From Cylindrotheca closterium (Eukaryota > Bacillariophyta > Bacillariophyceae > Bacillariales > Bacillariaceae): a DNA stretch of 64,000 bases. The notes under the pieces are model-generated. The model was not told where the DNA came from. It made no database searches and saw only the letters and a program-made list of their open reading frames with translations. Position numbers and translations under genes: made by a program. Location: assembly GCA_933822405.4 (NCBI GenBank), contig CAKOGP040001836.1:124001-188000 (forward strand). Reading direction: 5' to 3'. Positions 1-11,169 of the stretch are shown in pieces; the first letter of the stretch is position 1; every line of letters begins with the position of its first letter.

Positions 1-1485
1 ATCCAATTGGATCTTTGAAAGAAGCACAAAAAACGTTACCATCACCAGAGCTAGAACGATACAAACTTCAATACGACAATCTTGCCTTCAACAACCTCTA
101 CGAGCAATTCACTGGCCGCCAATGGCTAGCTCTTTATGGAAGAAAAGAAGCTCCAAGATACTACATGTGGCCAGCAGAATCCTTTGGGCAAGTGCATACA
201 GTAGTGACGAAGGAGACTCATCTCCTGGAGCTTCCTTCAGATGACCGTTTCGAAAAAATGATCCCACTAAACTGCCACGATCCTGAACTTCGCGAAGCTC
301 TTCAGCAGTACAAAGGATCTGAAGAAACCCTGATTTTGAACATGGTACGTTTGAATCGTCTGTGAGTCCCAGCCCTTCTATAGTTTTGTACTGAATACGT
401 GTGTTTCAACACTAGACTGTTGTTAGTGTGGCACCAAGAGTATTTGAAATCAAGAACTTCCTCTCCCCCGCCGAAGTACAGCACGTTTTGGAAGTTGCAC
501 TTGGAATGAAACTCTCTCAATCGACAACCAAAGCTGGCAGTGTTGGACAAGAAAGAACAGATGATGCCACTCGTACTTCCAAGAACTCTTGGCTATCACG
601 GCACCGATCGCCTATCATCGACTCCATCATTCGGCGTTCGGCAGATCTATTGCAGATGGATGAAGCACTATTCCGTCGCCGAAACAAGGACGAAGAATAC
701 CTCGTTCCTGAGACAAAGATTCCAATAAGTGAAAGGCTCCAGTTAGTTCATTATGACGTCGGGCAGCAGTACACGCCTCACCATGTAAGTCGAATGGACG
801 AATTTATGGTTCCGCCACACCTATGCCTAGGCATTCAATCAGCCTCACCGACCTTTCATTATAAAGGATTTCTCAATCCCGAGTACAAAACATGGCCAAC
901 CAAGTCGTTTTGCTACAATCCTTTTCTACTTGAACGACGTTCAATCGGGAGGAGAAACGTCTTTGTAAGTTTGCTTTGCTTGTTGACACAGGTTCTGTGA
1001 TAGTCAAGCTAACCCATCTCATTTTATCTCTTGCAGCCCGAGGTGGATGAATGGAGAAAAAAAGGATATTTTAAGGGTAGCACCAGAAGTTGGTAAAGCG
1101 GTTCTCTTCTACAATCAACTCCGTAAGTCTCAGGAGACAGAGCATTTCCTCAAGTCATTGTCTTCTATCTCACATCATAATTTGCACCAACGCAAGCGGA
1201 TGGAAATTACGATGAACGATCGCAGCACGCTGCTCTTCCAGTTGGGAAAGGAGAAAAATGGCTCAGTAAGTCCACCAGAACTCTGCCGTGCAGTGCGTTT
1301 TCATTCCACTCGAACCTTGCTTTAACAAAAGTCATCTGAATCAATCAATTCTTCCGCATTCGCAGCCAATTTATGGGTTTGGGTACGTCTTGTGTTCGCG
1401 CCTTGGGTGTGTGTTGCAACCGCAGGCTTACAGATCGACTGACGTTTTACTCTTTCTCTGCTGCTTCCAGGACCCTCATATGTAA
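1..1485 (+). CDS. Prolyl 4-hydroxylase-like 2OG-Fe(II) oxygenase, 5' partial
   Basis: The reading frame is open at the left edge, so the start lies outside the window. Exons: 1-361, 427-784, 867-964, 1037-1122, 1197-1265, 1366-1382, 1471-1485 (stop TAA). The spliced product follows the P4H catalytic domain: a YDVGQQYTPHHDF stretch carrying the iron-binding HxD, then FATILFYLND, GGETSF and APEVGKAVLFYNQLPDGN, then SQHAAL with the distal iron His, and GEKW with the Lys expected to bind 2-oxoglutarate, ending TNLWVWDPHM. The family hydroxylates prolines in secretory or cytosolic proteins; the substrate here is unknown because the N-terminus is missing. The last two exons are only 17 and 15 nt, yet both are needed to restore the conserved C-terminus. 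The first intron uses GTGAGT at 362, not the nearer GTACGT at 345, because only the former keeps frame. Confidence 0.88.
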
Positions 1486-1671
1486 ACGGATATCTTTTTT
1501 GTCTACTTGTATCCGTTTGAGCATACTTTGTGGTACAATCTCCGTTTAGCAGGGAGTTCCGACTGAATCTCCAGCCTTCTCTAGCATCGAATTAAATGAC
1601 GAGACACAACTGCAAATCAAGCTGTTGAATTAGTATCTTCTTATCGTAGTAGTACTAAACCCGCAGAATCT

Positions 1672-3531
1672 CTACAAAATGTATCTAGAAACATCAGCCT
1701 TCATTGTAACCTCCTTCAAACGCTCCTCGACTAGCGCCTTGTTGACAACTACCTTGGACCCTTCCTCCATTTCGGAAGCTTCGAAACTAATTGTCTCCAT
1801 GATACGTTCCAAAACTGTATGAAGCCGACGAGCACCAATGTTTTCGACAGATTTGTTCAGTTGGGCCGCCATGCGAGCAATTTCTCGAATTGCTTCATCT
1901 TCAAACTCAAGCTCGACACCCTCAGCCCCAATAAGTTCCCTTTGTTGACGAAGCAGCTGGATAAGTTTTGGAGGAACGAATAGCAATAGTGAGATGAAGG
2001 CACAAATACCAACAAACAAGCCGACTCTACCCATCAACACTTACATTGGCAACTGGTTCGGTCAGAATCTTGTAAAGGTCATCTTCAGTCAGCCCTGCAA
2101 GTTCCACACGAATAGGGAGACGCCCTTGCAATTCAGGAAGAATATCGCTGACCTTGACCGCATGAAAGGCACCACTGGCAATGAACAGAATATAATCAGT
2201 GTTCACATTTCCGTGCTTCGTGTTGATAGTGGTTCCTTCCACCAGTGGCAACAAATCTCTTTGGACTCCTTCCGCACTGGCATCTGCCGATCGACTGGCA
2301 AACCCTTCCCGCGGCGAGCAAATCTTATCAATTTCATCAATAAACACAATTCCACTTTCTTCGACCGCTGTGACTGCCGCCTTGCGCAGGTCCACATTTT
2401 CCAACAATCGATCAATTTCAGTTTCCACAATGACCGACTTGGCTTCCGATATAGGCAACTTTTTTCGTTCGGTGGGTGTCTTCTTGTTTCCATTGGTCAA
2501 TCTTTGCATCAGATCGCTCATGGCCACAATTTGAGGATTGTTGTTGTCAATCTCATTTTGGTTTTGCTTGGTGGGTACATCAATTTCAATCTCTTGATCA
2601 TCCAGCAGTCCCTGTTGCAGCATATCTCGGAAGGAATCTCGGCCTCTAGCTGAAGATTCGGTTTCGGGGCCTGCCAAAATGTCCAAGATGCGTTCCTCTG
2701 CAAGTGATTCCGCCTCGTCCTTGAACTGTTCTGTGTACTTCTTCTTAGCAAGTTGCATGGAAACATCCATCAAATCGCGGATTATTTGGTCGACATCTCT
2801 GCCATGGTATCCGACTTCAGTGAATTTGGTGGCCTCTACCTTGAGGAAAGGGGCATCGTTCAACATGGCCATGCGTCGGGCAACTTCAGTCTTTCCGCAT
2901 CCTGAGTTTCAATAGACAGCAGTTGAATTGAAAAGAACCAAACAAGAAGGGATCACGAAACAACAACACGTGAGTACGCCTTTGCAGAAAGAAACCATGG
3001 CTACAGCTGAGCCTCCAACGACGACTCTACAATGAAGACAAAACCCCAAACTGAATGGTTGAATGGTTCCACCATCACAAGAAGACACAGCATATTATAC
3101 GCACCGGTAGGTCCCACCAGCAAGACATTTCTTGGAGTAACTTCCTTGCGCAATTCTTCAGGCAATTGCCGGCGACGCCAACGGTTTCTCATGGCAATGG
3201 CGACAGCCTTCTTGGCATCCGATTGACCGACAATATGACGATCCAATTGCTCCACAATCTTTGAGGGTTTCATACTCTTTTCCAACTCGTCAATGGATTC
3301 AGACATAGATTTAGAGAGAGCCTTAGGTGCTGGAGGAAGAATATCCACAACAGGCTCGGGTACCGGAGCTTCATCGTCATCGTCATCATCCGGAGAGGTC
3401 GTGGACAACCAGCGCGGAATCTTGTTTGGTTGTCCCGCAGCAGCCTTTGCAGTGCGGTGCAACATTTGTGACTGATTAGAATAGGAACAGCGTTGACCAA
3501 TTCGTCGAAGGGAGTTGGTTGCGAGCATCAT
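1672..3531 (-). CDS. hslU: HslU/ClpY ATPase of the HslUV protease, probably mitochondrial
   Basis: Exons (minus): 3531-3105, 2901-2045, 1956-1672, giving 522 aa. The first about 80 residues are Arg/Ser-rich and acidic-interrupted, consistent with a mitochondrial presequence. The body is Hsl[17 protein letters not shown], Walker A GPTGCGKTE split by intron 1, Walker [10 protein letters not shown], the intermediate I-domain around 2450-2800, the sensor region [12 protein letters not shown], and the C-terminal [14 protein letters not shown]. Intron 2 is placed so that LTEPVAN joins [18 protein letters not shown], as in the family. HslU unfolds substrates for the HslV peptidase; no HslV gene is seen here. 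It converges with the upstream prolyl hydroxylase gene, 187 bases apart. Confidence 0.95.
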
Positions 3532-4100
3532 GTTTGTTTATGGAAGTAAGTTCCGGAAGGAGAGAAGGTATTTCTTAAGATTGAATAAAATATCGAATTT
3601 GAAGAATGAGCAAAACGAATCAGGTATTGCTGATAGACTCCAGAAGTAAGAGTGCACTGATTGTTTGTTTGGTGTCCAATGTCACTACTTTCGGTTTTCT
3701 CGGTTGTTATTCAAACAGATGGAGTGAAAAATGTTACAGTAAAGACACCTTTTGAAAAATGATTCAGGTGGAAGGCCGAAGTTGATGATGGAACCAGAAT
3801 CAATTCGAAGGTTGCGTGGTCTGAACGAAAACTAAAGTACTGGCATCATACGGTGTCAGCAGCATGTACTCCAATAGGTTTTATTGATTCCTACGACCCA
3901 TCAGCTTTTCATTTCAAAAACTCAAAAAACCAAACCTGTGAACGCAAGAACAGAAAATAACAGTGATCAGAGATCCATAATCATCATATCAAAGACTCTA
4001 GCTTTGTAGTGACGTGAGAATAGATGTAATTGAAACTATATTCACCCTCTGCACCAAAGAGATACATGCGTCATCTTCTAAATTTTGAGGTGGGGAAACA
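3532..4100. other. Non-coding spacer upstream of HslU
   Basis: AT-rich sequence with no open frame that looks coding on either strand. The part next to 3531 is presumably the HslU promoter and 5' UTR. Confidence 0.5.
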
Positions 4101-4639
4101 TGGGCTGAACAAAATGGTCTCGTCGACGACCTCAGGGCGGAACATGTACAGATGTAACAAATTCAAACCGTGTCGACTTGAAACAGCTGTCTCCCATGGA
4201 GCTTTCCGTGATACAGCCCTCTACTATTTTCTCAGCCCAACGGCTCTTCAAGGACATGGTCACAAGTGCAAGGCGCCCTTAAGACCCTACTGGGCTCATT
4301 GTAGAGGAATGCATATCTCTGTAGCCGGTGTAAAGGGCTTGAATAGATTCTACGAGCATCATTCGAGACACAGAGCCTTCTGCAGGAAGGGAAAACAAGG
4401 TCAATCGGGCAAATCCATGTGGCTCCTTTTTGTGACTGACTGTTTAACCTGCATTATCAGGTGTAACCAACCGTCCAATCTACCCCTATATGGCTCGTAA
4501 ACTGTCTTAGGACGAGGAAGAGGTGCCATTCAATATCTGGATGTGTTTGGAAGGCACCGAGCCAACATCAATCGTGGCTCCAACCAGCGCGGTGAAAGAT
4601 CCAAAAGAAGTCCTAGTTTCCGATGGTAATGAGGCAACG
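4101..4639 (+). pseudogene. Possible decayed gene relic, unidentified
   Basis: One plus-strand frame reads coding-like from about 4109 (TDVTNSNRVDLKQLSP onward to ARRP) but then meets several stops. After a good acceptor (CTTAG, ending 4510) the stretch 4511-4639 reads as a compact acidic C-terminus beginning DEEEVPFNIWMCLEG and ending GNEAT plus TAG, which looks like a genuine last exon. I could not name a family. A different, longer frame across 4030-4500 starts at TTG, is rich in His and Cys, and is probably not the coding frame. It could be a truncated duplicate or an actively spliced small gene. It converges on the AMP deaminase gene, with only 39 bases between. Confidence 0.3.
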
Positions 4640-4678
4640 TAGATGCTATAGCATGTCAATAATTGGATTAGACTTAGA

Positions 4679-7119
4679 TTACAATTGATTTCTTTCTGGA
4701 AATTCTGGAACCTCATCAAGACTCTCGAACAAGACATCTCTATGAGCATCCCGTGCAAGTCCAAACTGGATCTTCATTTCCTCCAGTACTGCATTTCCCT
4801 TTCCTGCAGCAATCAATGTACAAAGCATGTGCTCAATAGCCAAATGTTCCGCTCTGAATTTCGCACGGATCAATGGCACATGAGTGCTGTGCTCATCGCA
4901 AAATGTTGCCCCTTTACGAAAGTTCTTGCCAAGATACTTCTCTTTGAATTCTTCCTTAAACCCAGACTGCATAATTGAGTTCCTCGCAATTTCCATCATG
5001 TCCGTCATGGAGAGATCGAATGTTGCCCGTGCTACTGAATATTCCTCGAGTAGAGCGTCGTCTGACATATGGAACAGAAGTGGGTCATCCGTCGAAAGTG
5101 TTACGTTGAGTCCACGTCGGAAGAACTTTGGAAATGGGTTGTTTGCAATCTTTCGAAATAAGAAGTTGTTGGAGAGTGGAGAAATAGAAAGACCAATTTG
5201 ATCCAAATAGTAGAGGTACTGCAATGAAACTTGCAAGCCGAGATTGACTCCGTGATTGATGGATTCGCAAAGCATGTATGTAGATGCCAAGTGCATTGGA
5301 TCGCCAGTTTCTCCTGCATGAGGACGGAAGGCGAAGGTATTCAAGCCTCGTGCTTCTCTCAATGAGTTCAAAACTTCGAGGTTTGCCCAAAGGAAGTCTG
5401 TTGCAATCAAAGGTGAGCAAAGCGAAGTGAAATAAAATCTGTACCTTGTTCTTGGTGTACTTACATAGTTGCCACCAGTATGCCGGGGTATTTGTCCCCT
5501 TCCACTCATGTGGTCGCTGACAAGCACAAGGATCCTGTAAAAAAAGGAAAAGACAACGGTTAGTTCAAGACTAGCACAATGGATCGGACCAACAATTCTT
5601 GTGCCGTACCTCTATTAGCCCTTCATCATCTACCGAATCAAAACCAACAATATGCTTCAGTGCCTCTGCGATTTCGGGATGTTCTTCTGGGTGGAGCGTT
5701 GCTTCAAACATGGGAGCAAAGATGTTTTCAAGCATCGCTTGAAAGGATGTCTGCTCATTGCCTGGTTTCAACCGGAAGATGCGCCATAATCTAGGAATTT
5801 GAATCAACCATCGATTGTGAGTTGAAATGACTGGGCCCGGAAAGTCACCTCCCCAATCTGTCGTCATCCATGTGGCCAAGTCCTTCCATTCGTTTCGCTC
5901 CATACCATAAATACTCAAACGCATCTCACAAGCTGACGTATGTCCCTTGGACTGCTCGTGTCGGTCCAGTACTAGCTTCATCAGTTCAGCAAAGTAGCGA
6001 CCTCCCATGGCATTGTTGGTTTTGAGGAAAATTCTACGCAAATCTGCCATGCGGAAGGGACTGTATTTGGCATTGAAATTGTCGAATCGTTGATACACAG
6101 AATAATCGGCCAAAACATTGAATGCATCAATAGTCAAATGATCTCGGTCAATTCCAGCATTCTCAAAAATCTCCTTGAGAGTCTTCCCGTCAGATGTTAC
6201 GACAGTATCTCCCTCCTTTTCCAGTTTACCAGTGACAAAGTTGACAAATTGCTTTGCGCTGTGGCATATGGAGAAATTGACAGGATTAGTGACTTGAGTC
6301 GAAACCCGCCACCAAAGTGTGGGAAATATATATATGCCTTTTGACTCTTACCTAGGAGCGGCAGCTGCGTGAATATGATTGTCGATTTTCAAGGTTCGGT
6401 AAAAGTCGGTTCCCAACAAAGTGCTCTGTTCTTTTGCCTCTTGAGGGCCGTTCATGGTGATATGCGTTTTGAATGCTGAACTCAGCAGTTGAAGCCTCTG
6501 AAAACAAAATGATCGCATGGCACCTGAATTCACCATCTCTACAAGTCGATGGTAGTCGTCGCGAAATTCCTTGACTGTTGGCACTGTCGACAGATTGGTG
6601 TCCGAGTCGGTCCCAGAGTATAATTCGACGACGCCTTCTCTACCGAATCGAAATGTAATGTCGGGCTTCTTTAATGCAGCCATGTTGCGAAATGTGCCAA
6701 CCTGTCCACAATATCTATCAATTTATAATGGCGCGTTGAGTGAAAAAGTGCCAAAATCAATGGGATTGTCATAAAGATGCTCTCAACAGGGGCACATGAC
6801 ATCCTACTTACTTTTGTCGCATCTGTCGACACTCTTGAATGTCCTTGCAAGCCCTTTCATGTTCATGAGTCACTGCGCCGGAACCGTAGAAAATAAGGGA
6901 CCGTGTAAACGATAAAGTGTCTCGATACGGCCAGGCTTGGCCTTGGGCTGGACGTTCTCGGGCGGGCGGCTCTTGGACTCGTGTGGGTTTCACTGCCTCG
7001 TTCTTCACTCCCTCGTCGTCTCCTCCCGAAAGTTCGTCTCCAGAATCGCCGGAAATTCGACGCAAGTATGCGATGGGATCAGGTGGTCCACCTTGTGCAA
7101 AGAGCAGAGAGTCGCTCAT
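4679..7119 (-). CDS. AMPD: AMP deaminase
   Basis: Exons (minus): 7119-6812, 6714-6352, 6258-5610, 5534-5465, 5397-4679; 702 aa. It converts AMP to IMP, releasing ammonia, in adenylate pool control. Family landmarks in order: SLIFYGSGAVTHEHERAC in exon 1; DFYRTLKIDNHIHAAAAP with the first zinc histidines; FNAKYSPF; PCACQRPHEWKGTNTPAYW restored by the 70-nt exon; FRPHAGETGD; and the catalytic TLSTDDPLLFH (SLSTDDP signature). The C-terminus NFRKGATFCDEHSTHVPLIR is also typical. The intron 1 acceptor was set at TTGATAG (6715) because only it keeps frame. The N-terminal extension before the catalytic region is short and acidic, as in lower eukaryotes. No targeting peptide is evident, so it is probably cytosolic. 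Confidence 0.96.
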
Positions 7120-7654
7120 AGTAGTTGTTGTATTCTTCTTGTTGTGTTGTGTTGTACTGTAGTTTGTGTTCTCCCTTGCAAGTTTGGGAGGTTTGTGTTG
7201 ATGGCAAACGTCAGAGTTGCACGATTGATTCTTTTTTTTATGTCACTATTCTTGACACTTCGGTTTCTTCGAATCAAACTGCGTGGAACGCCTTCGAACG
7301 AACTTTCGTACGATATTATTAATTTGCTTTCGCCAGAACAAAAACCCGAACGACATTTTGCGGTGTGTAATTCTGCTTACGTCACAGAACTGCCGCACAC
7401 GTACTGTCACCTTTTACTGGATCGTCCGCCGGGTTGAATATTTGCCACAAAGCGCGAGAGAAAAACAAATCTCTCTCGCATCACTTTTCTATTCGAATGG
7501 TGTTCAAGTTATAATTCGTGCCAATTTGTGCGTATGCAATCGACAACTCAACAGGGATATACCCATCATATGTAAAGAAGACTCCAGACTGGATCGGCGT
7601 CGACGGCTGCACTTCATAACCCCAAAAGAGAATTATGAATAGTTCAAAGAAAGC
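7120..7654. other. Spacer upstream of AMP deaminase
   Basis: T-rich sequence next to the AMP deaminase start, then unremarkable sequence. Short open frames here overlap each other in several frames and none resembles a protein I know. Confidence 0.5.
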
Positions 7655-8062
7655 ATGATTCGTATCGGGCCGATTGTAGCTACAACTTGTTTTAGAGGAT
7701 CTAGCTCGCAAGTAGTTGCTGCGCGCGAGAAAATCGAAGTCTGGCCCGACTGCGTGACTCGAGAAATATGCTGTCACATGGATGACTGTGACTACTTAGA
7801 TTGCGGTGAGCTGTGCGGTATAGAATACTTGGACATCAATCAGCAATACATACCCAACTGCGTCGCGCTTCGACATGCGTTTTACAATGGTATAGACACC
7901 AGACTTGATCCGATTGTAACATACGACCTTGGGCAAGAAGTAAAAGAACCAGCCGCCTGTAATACCACCACGGTGCAGATACCAACGGCGGCACCTAGTA
8001 TACGCACCACCTCAGGGTCATGGCAACGAAACACTGATAAACCATCCAGCTGTGAATGCTGA
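7655..8062 (+). CDS. Small Cys-rich hypothetical ORF
   Basis: ATG-to-stop frame of 135 aa. Its middle is Cys-rich with a repeated spacing (PDCVTREICCHMDDCDYLDC, then ELCGIEY and IPNC), followed by a Thr/Pro/Ser-rich tail. There is no signal peptide at this start, which is odd for such a composition, so the true 5' end may lie in an upstream exon or the ORF may be a degraded fragment. The opposite strand is also partly open here. I do not recognise a family. It may not be a gene. Confidence 0.3.
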   Translation: MIRIGPIVATTCFRGSSSQVVAAREKIEVWPDCVTREICCHMDDCDYLDCGELCGIEYLDINQQYIPNCVALRHAFYNGIDTRLDPIVTYDLGQEVKEPAACNTTTVQIPTAAPSIRTTSGSWQRNTDKPSSCEC

Positions 8063-8488
8063 AGCGACTTCAAATAGTGGATGTAGTGTCACCACGTTTA
8101 ACCAGTTTCTCAAGCTACCCCTTGCAATTGGCTGGGAACCCAACTTTCTTGCTCAGACTAACGGGCGGTCTCCGAAAACATGTCCATAACCTACAGGGCA
8201 CAACAGATTCATGCCCTGCAAGAGCTTATTTCAAGGACTCCGCTGGTTACCAATTTCATTTATCCAACATGGATCCCTAACCAACTCGCCAAAGGAGTAC
8301 AAGTAATCGATCGATTGGGGGAATCAAAGAATCTGCCATGCTTTTATTTTTGTCTCTGAGCACTAAAATTAATTTCGGATATGGAACAGATTTTCCTACT
8401 TTGACCAATAGCTCCAGCAGACAAATTGAAAACTGAGTCATCTATTATTGTTCTGTTTCTTTCTTACTACTGTAACTAGCGTGCGTCA
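8063..8488. other. Spacer between a small ORF and the UEV/PH-like gene 3' end
   Basis: No convincing coding frame. The right part is presumably the 3' UTR of the minus-strand gene that ends at 8489. Confidence 0.45.
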
Positions 8489-10439
8489 TTATGAGTTCAT
8501 GAGAGCGGCCAACTCATCATCAGCAGCCTTGAGCATATTTTCAAAGTCCGCAATGGCATCGTTATCTGGATCATAGTCTTCAGTTTCTTCCATCATGATT
8601 TCCAATTCAGGATCAGCGTCTCCTTCCATGTCCTTCAAGCCGGCCAAATCCGCCTCGGCTTCCCTCAAAATAGATTCCATATTATCGTGGAATGCTTTGT
8701 CGTCATTATTGGCTGCAGACATTCGCAGTTTCAGTAGAACATTTGCTTCTGAATCGAGTGGCACTCCTTCTGGTACGAGTTTCTCCATTTCCTTTGGTGC
8801 GTTTTCCTCCTTTGGTTCCTCTTTTGTAGGGACAGTCTCTGGGCCAGCGGGTGCCGGAGCCGCTGCTGGCACTGCTTCTTTCTTTTCTGATGCTTCTGCT
8901 TCATCTTCCGACGGCTTGGTCTCCAATACAACGCCCTCCATTTCTCCATCTTCCCCAGCCTGTTGCAAATCCTCTTCTTGGTTGGTAGCTTGATAGCTTC
9001 CATCCAAGATGCCAACAGTCAACGGCAAGGCCAAGAATTTTCTCATGTGAGTGACCACTTCTTCGTGGCGAACATCTCCTGCACTCTCAAATCGTTCGGC
9101 AGCTTGTCGGTAAAGGTCCATAATTTCATTCACTCGTTCGACGGATGGATCGTGTTTCAGCGCCAACTCCATAGTTTGAATTTCTTGGACCAAATGAAGA
9201 GCTTGGTTGATTGCTCTGTGGGTTGCTGCGTTTGTGTGCTTTCCCTTGACTCCATGTCTCTTCAAAACAGATTGAATTTGGTGAACGCAGTCCGAAGAGT
9301 CGGGACACATGAAAATTAGGGGATCATCGGGTTGTGGTTTGAAAAACAGTGACAAGGACTCCTGCCGTCTGAATTTAAGCTTGGCCAACATTTCGATTGG
9401 AATGGCAAAGGTGATGACGCCTGTACTCAGGTTCAGTTTGTTGGATCTCATTTCAATAATGTGTTGTTCGGTAACCATCAAGAAAGATTCTTCTAGCACC
9501 CCACGAGCCGAGTTAGCAATACTACGAAAAGTCCCTGCAAGGGTACCCGCGCTTGCACTGGCGGCCTGTCAAGACGAGAAAGCAACAATGGTTAGAAAAC
9601 TAGCAACAGAGCAACGACATCACCCAATATACATATACACATGATGCACTCACCGCTTCTGCAGCCTCCTTGTTCTTGGCAGCCTTGGCCATAGCTTCTT
9701 CCACGAACGTTGGTCGTCGAATAGCCTTACACGAATAGACTCCTTGACAATCCACCCATGGCGCATCCAACATGCTAATTTCGTCACCAATTCGAATTTG
9801 ATCTCTCTTTCCTCGTTTCTTTCGCATCGTGCGCTTCTTGGGGGAAGGGGGCTCACTAGTCTTGGTGAGTTTATTGAGCGAACTCTTGGCAGAAGCAGCC
9901 ATTCGCCTCGCCGTGCTTGCCATTTCTCCCAATGGATCCATCTTTGGATCCTCAATAATGGCAGGATGAAACGGTTCATTTTGAAGAATGCTCTCTTTAA
10001 TCTTGAGCCCAATATTCAAAATGGCGTCCGTGAGGTGCAAACTGGGAGTCCAGTCCATTTCAATATCAATATAATCTCCCTCCCTAATGGTAGATGCCTT
10101 GGGAAAGCATTTCGATCCAGACTTGAGAATGGCTAGAGGCTTCAAAAATGGATAAGCCACTGCCAAAGGATCCAATTCTCCAGTATCCTTTCGTTGAAGC
10201 GAGGTGTCTAGTGACACGATGATTGGATTGGTCATGGATTCGTTTGGTCTAACATAAAACGAAACAATGCAGACTCCTTTTTCAATACTGAGTTCGTGAT
10301 CCTTGACGCTGACAAATTTGGGAAGCACGCTCATAATTTCTTCTTGGGCTTCGGGTGACGCATTGTCCGTCGTCAGAGCCAACAATTCGCGTTGCAGCCT
10401 TGTGGACCATATTTCCGTGTTGCGCTCTGCGGCAGACAT
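8489..10439 (-). CDS. UEV-like (inactive E2 fold) plus PH-like domain protein, acidic tail
   Basis: Exons (minus): 10439-9654 and 9565-8489; 620 aa. Residues about 10-165 follow the ubiquitin-conjugating fold: RLQRELLAL at the start, then YPFLKPLAIL, GDYIDIEMDWTPSLHLTDAI and a terminal helix with NEPFHP. The catalytic Cys position of real E2s (xICLDIL..W) reads DYIDIEMDW, so it should be inactive (UEV class). A Lys/Arg-rich linker follows (SPKKRTMRKKRGKRD, possible nuclear signal). Residues about 285-380 look like a PH or GLUE-type fold (LMVTEQHIIEMRSN ... ESLSLFFKPQPDD). The tail is Ala/Glu-rich and very acidic. Domain calls come from pattern alone. The neighbouring divergent gene is also an inactive E2-fold protein. 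Confidence 0.75.
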
Positions 10440-11169
10440 GATCTATCTGAGAATGGGGATGTAGAGTAGTAGCCTCGAGGGAAAACTAGCCGTTAGACAC
10501 TGATCAACAATGCGGATGAGGATGCTGTCCGAGAAGCCACTAGAAAAAAAAGGGGAGGCGTGCGGCCAGGCGGTGAGTTGTAAGATTCAAATCTGTATCT
10601 GAGTGCAGGCATGGCGTGCGCAATAAATTTGACTCGTTCGATCAATCAATTTTGAAAATGATGACGACGTCTTTGCAAACATCGAAGCGTGCATGAGGCG
10701 TTCGTAGGACTTACCGAAGGATATATATGAGGAAAATTTGACGGCAACCGACGAGATCTGAAAGGATGCTGCAAAACTTTGTTGGAGAAATCCCCAACAA
10801 ACGGTCGTTCCGAAGGAATACTGGAAGAACAGTTGGATGGATGTTGAGATGGGAATCTGAATCTCAGATTGACTCCCAAGCAAGCAGGGCTGCTAGCTGC
10901 GACATTTGCTTCCGTAGAAATTATACGATGCTCGCGTGCGAGCCAGACAGACCTTGCTTACGAATTCGGGCTAGTCGATATAATAGAAAATCATCATCAA
11001 CAACAATCCTCTTGTTCATTCCTGTTGCATCTTTGTGTCATTGAATGCTTCCCATCCAGATAGACGGCGGTCTTGAAGCTTAAACCTCGGAAGAAGAACT
11101 GAAGTTTTTTATCTTTATTGATCTACAAAGTTTTAATCAATCCACGAGTCAATCAATCGATCAATCAAA
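10440..11169. promoter_or_regulatory. Divergent intergenic region between two UEV-type genes
   Basis: About 730 bases shared upstream by two divergent genes. Overlapping short frames on both strands around 10587-11063 have no recognisable product. Short inverted repeats occur: TTTGTTGG/CCAACAAA near 10778-10802, and an imperfect palindrome GGGAATCTGA/TCAGATTGACTCCC near 10851-10878. The last 60 bases before 11170 carry repeated AATCAATC words. Confidence 0.4.

Noticed and set aside
4030..4500. 156-residue plus-strand frame
   Set aside because: It starts at TTG, not ATG, is His/Cys/Arg-rich, and another frame in the same stretch looks more protein-like; treated as part of a relic.
10587..11063. 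Several overlapping frames of 60-100 residues on both strands
   Set aside because: They mirror each other in different frames, have no recognisable product, and sit in a divergent promoter region.
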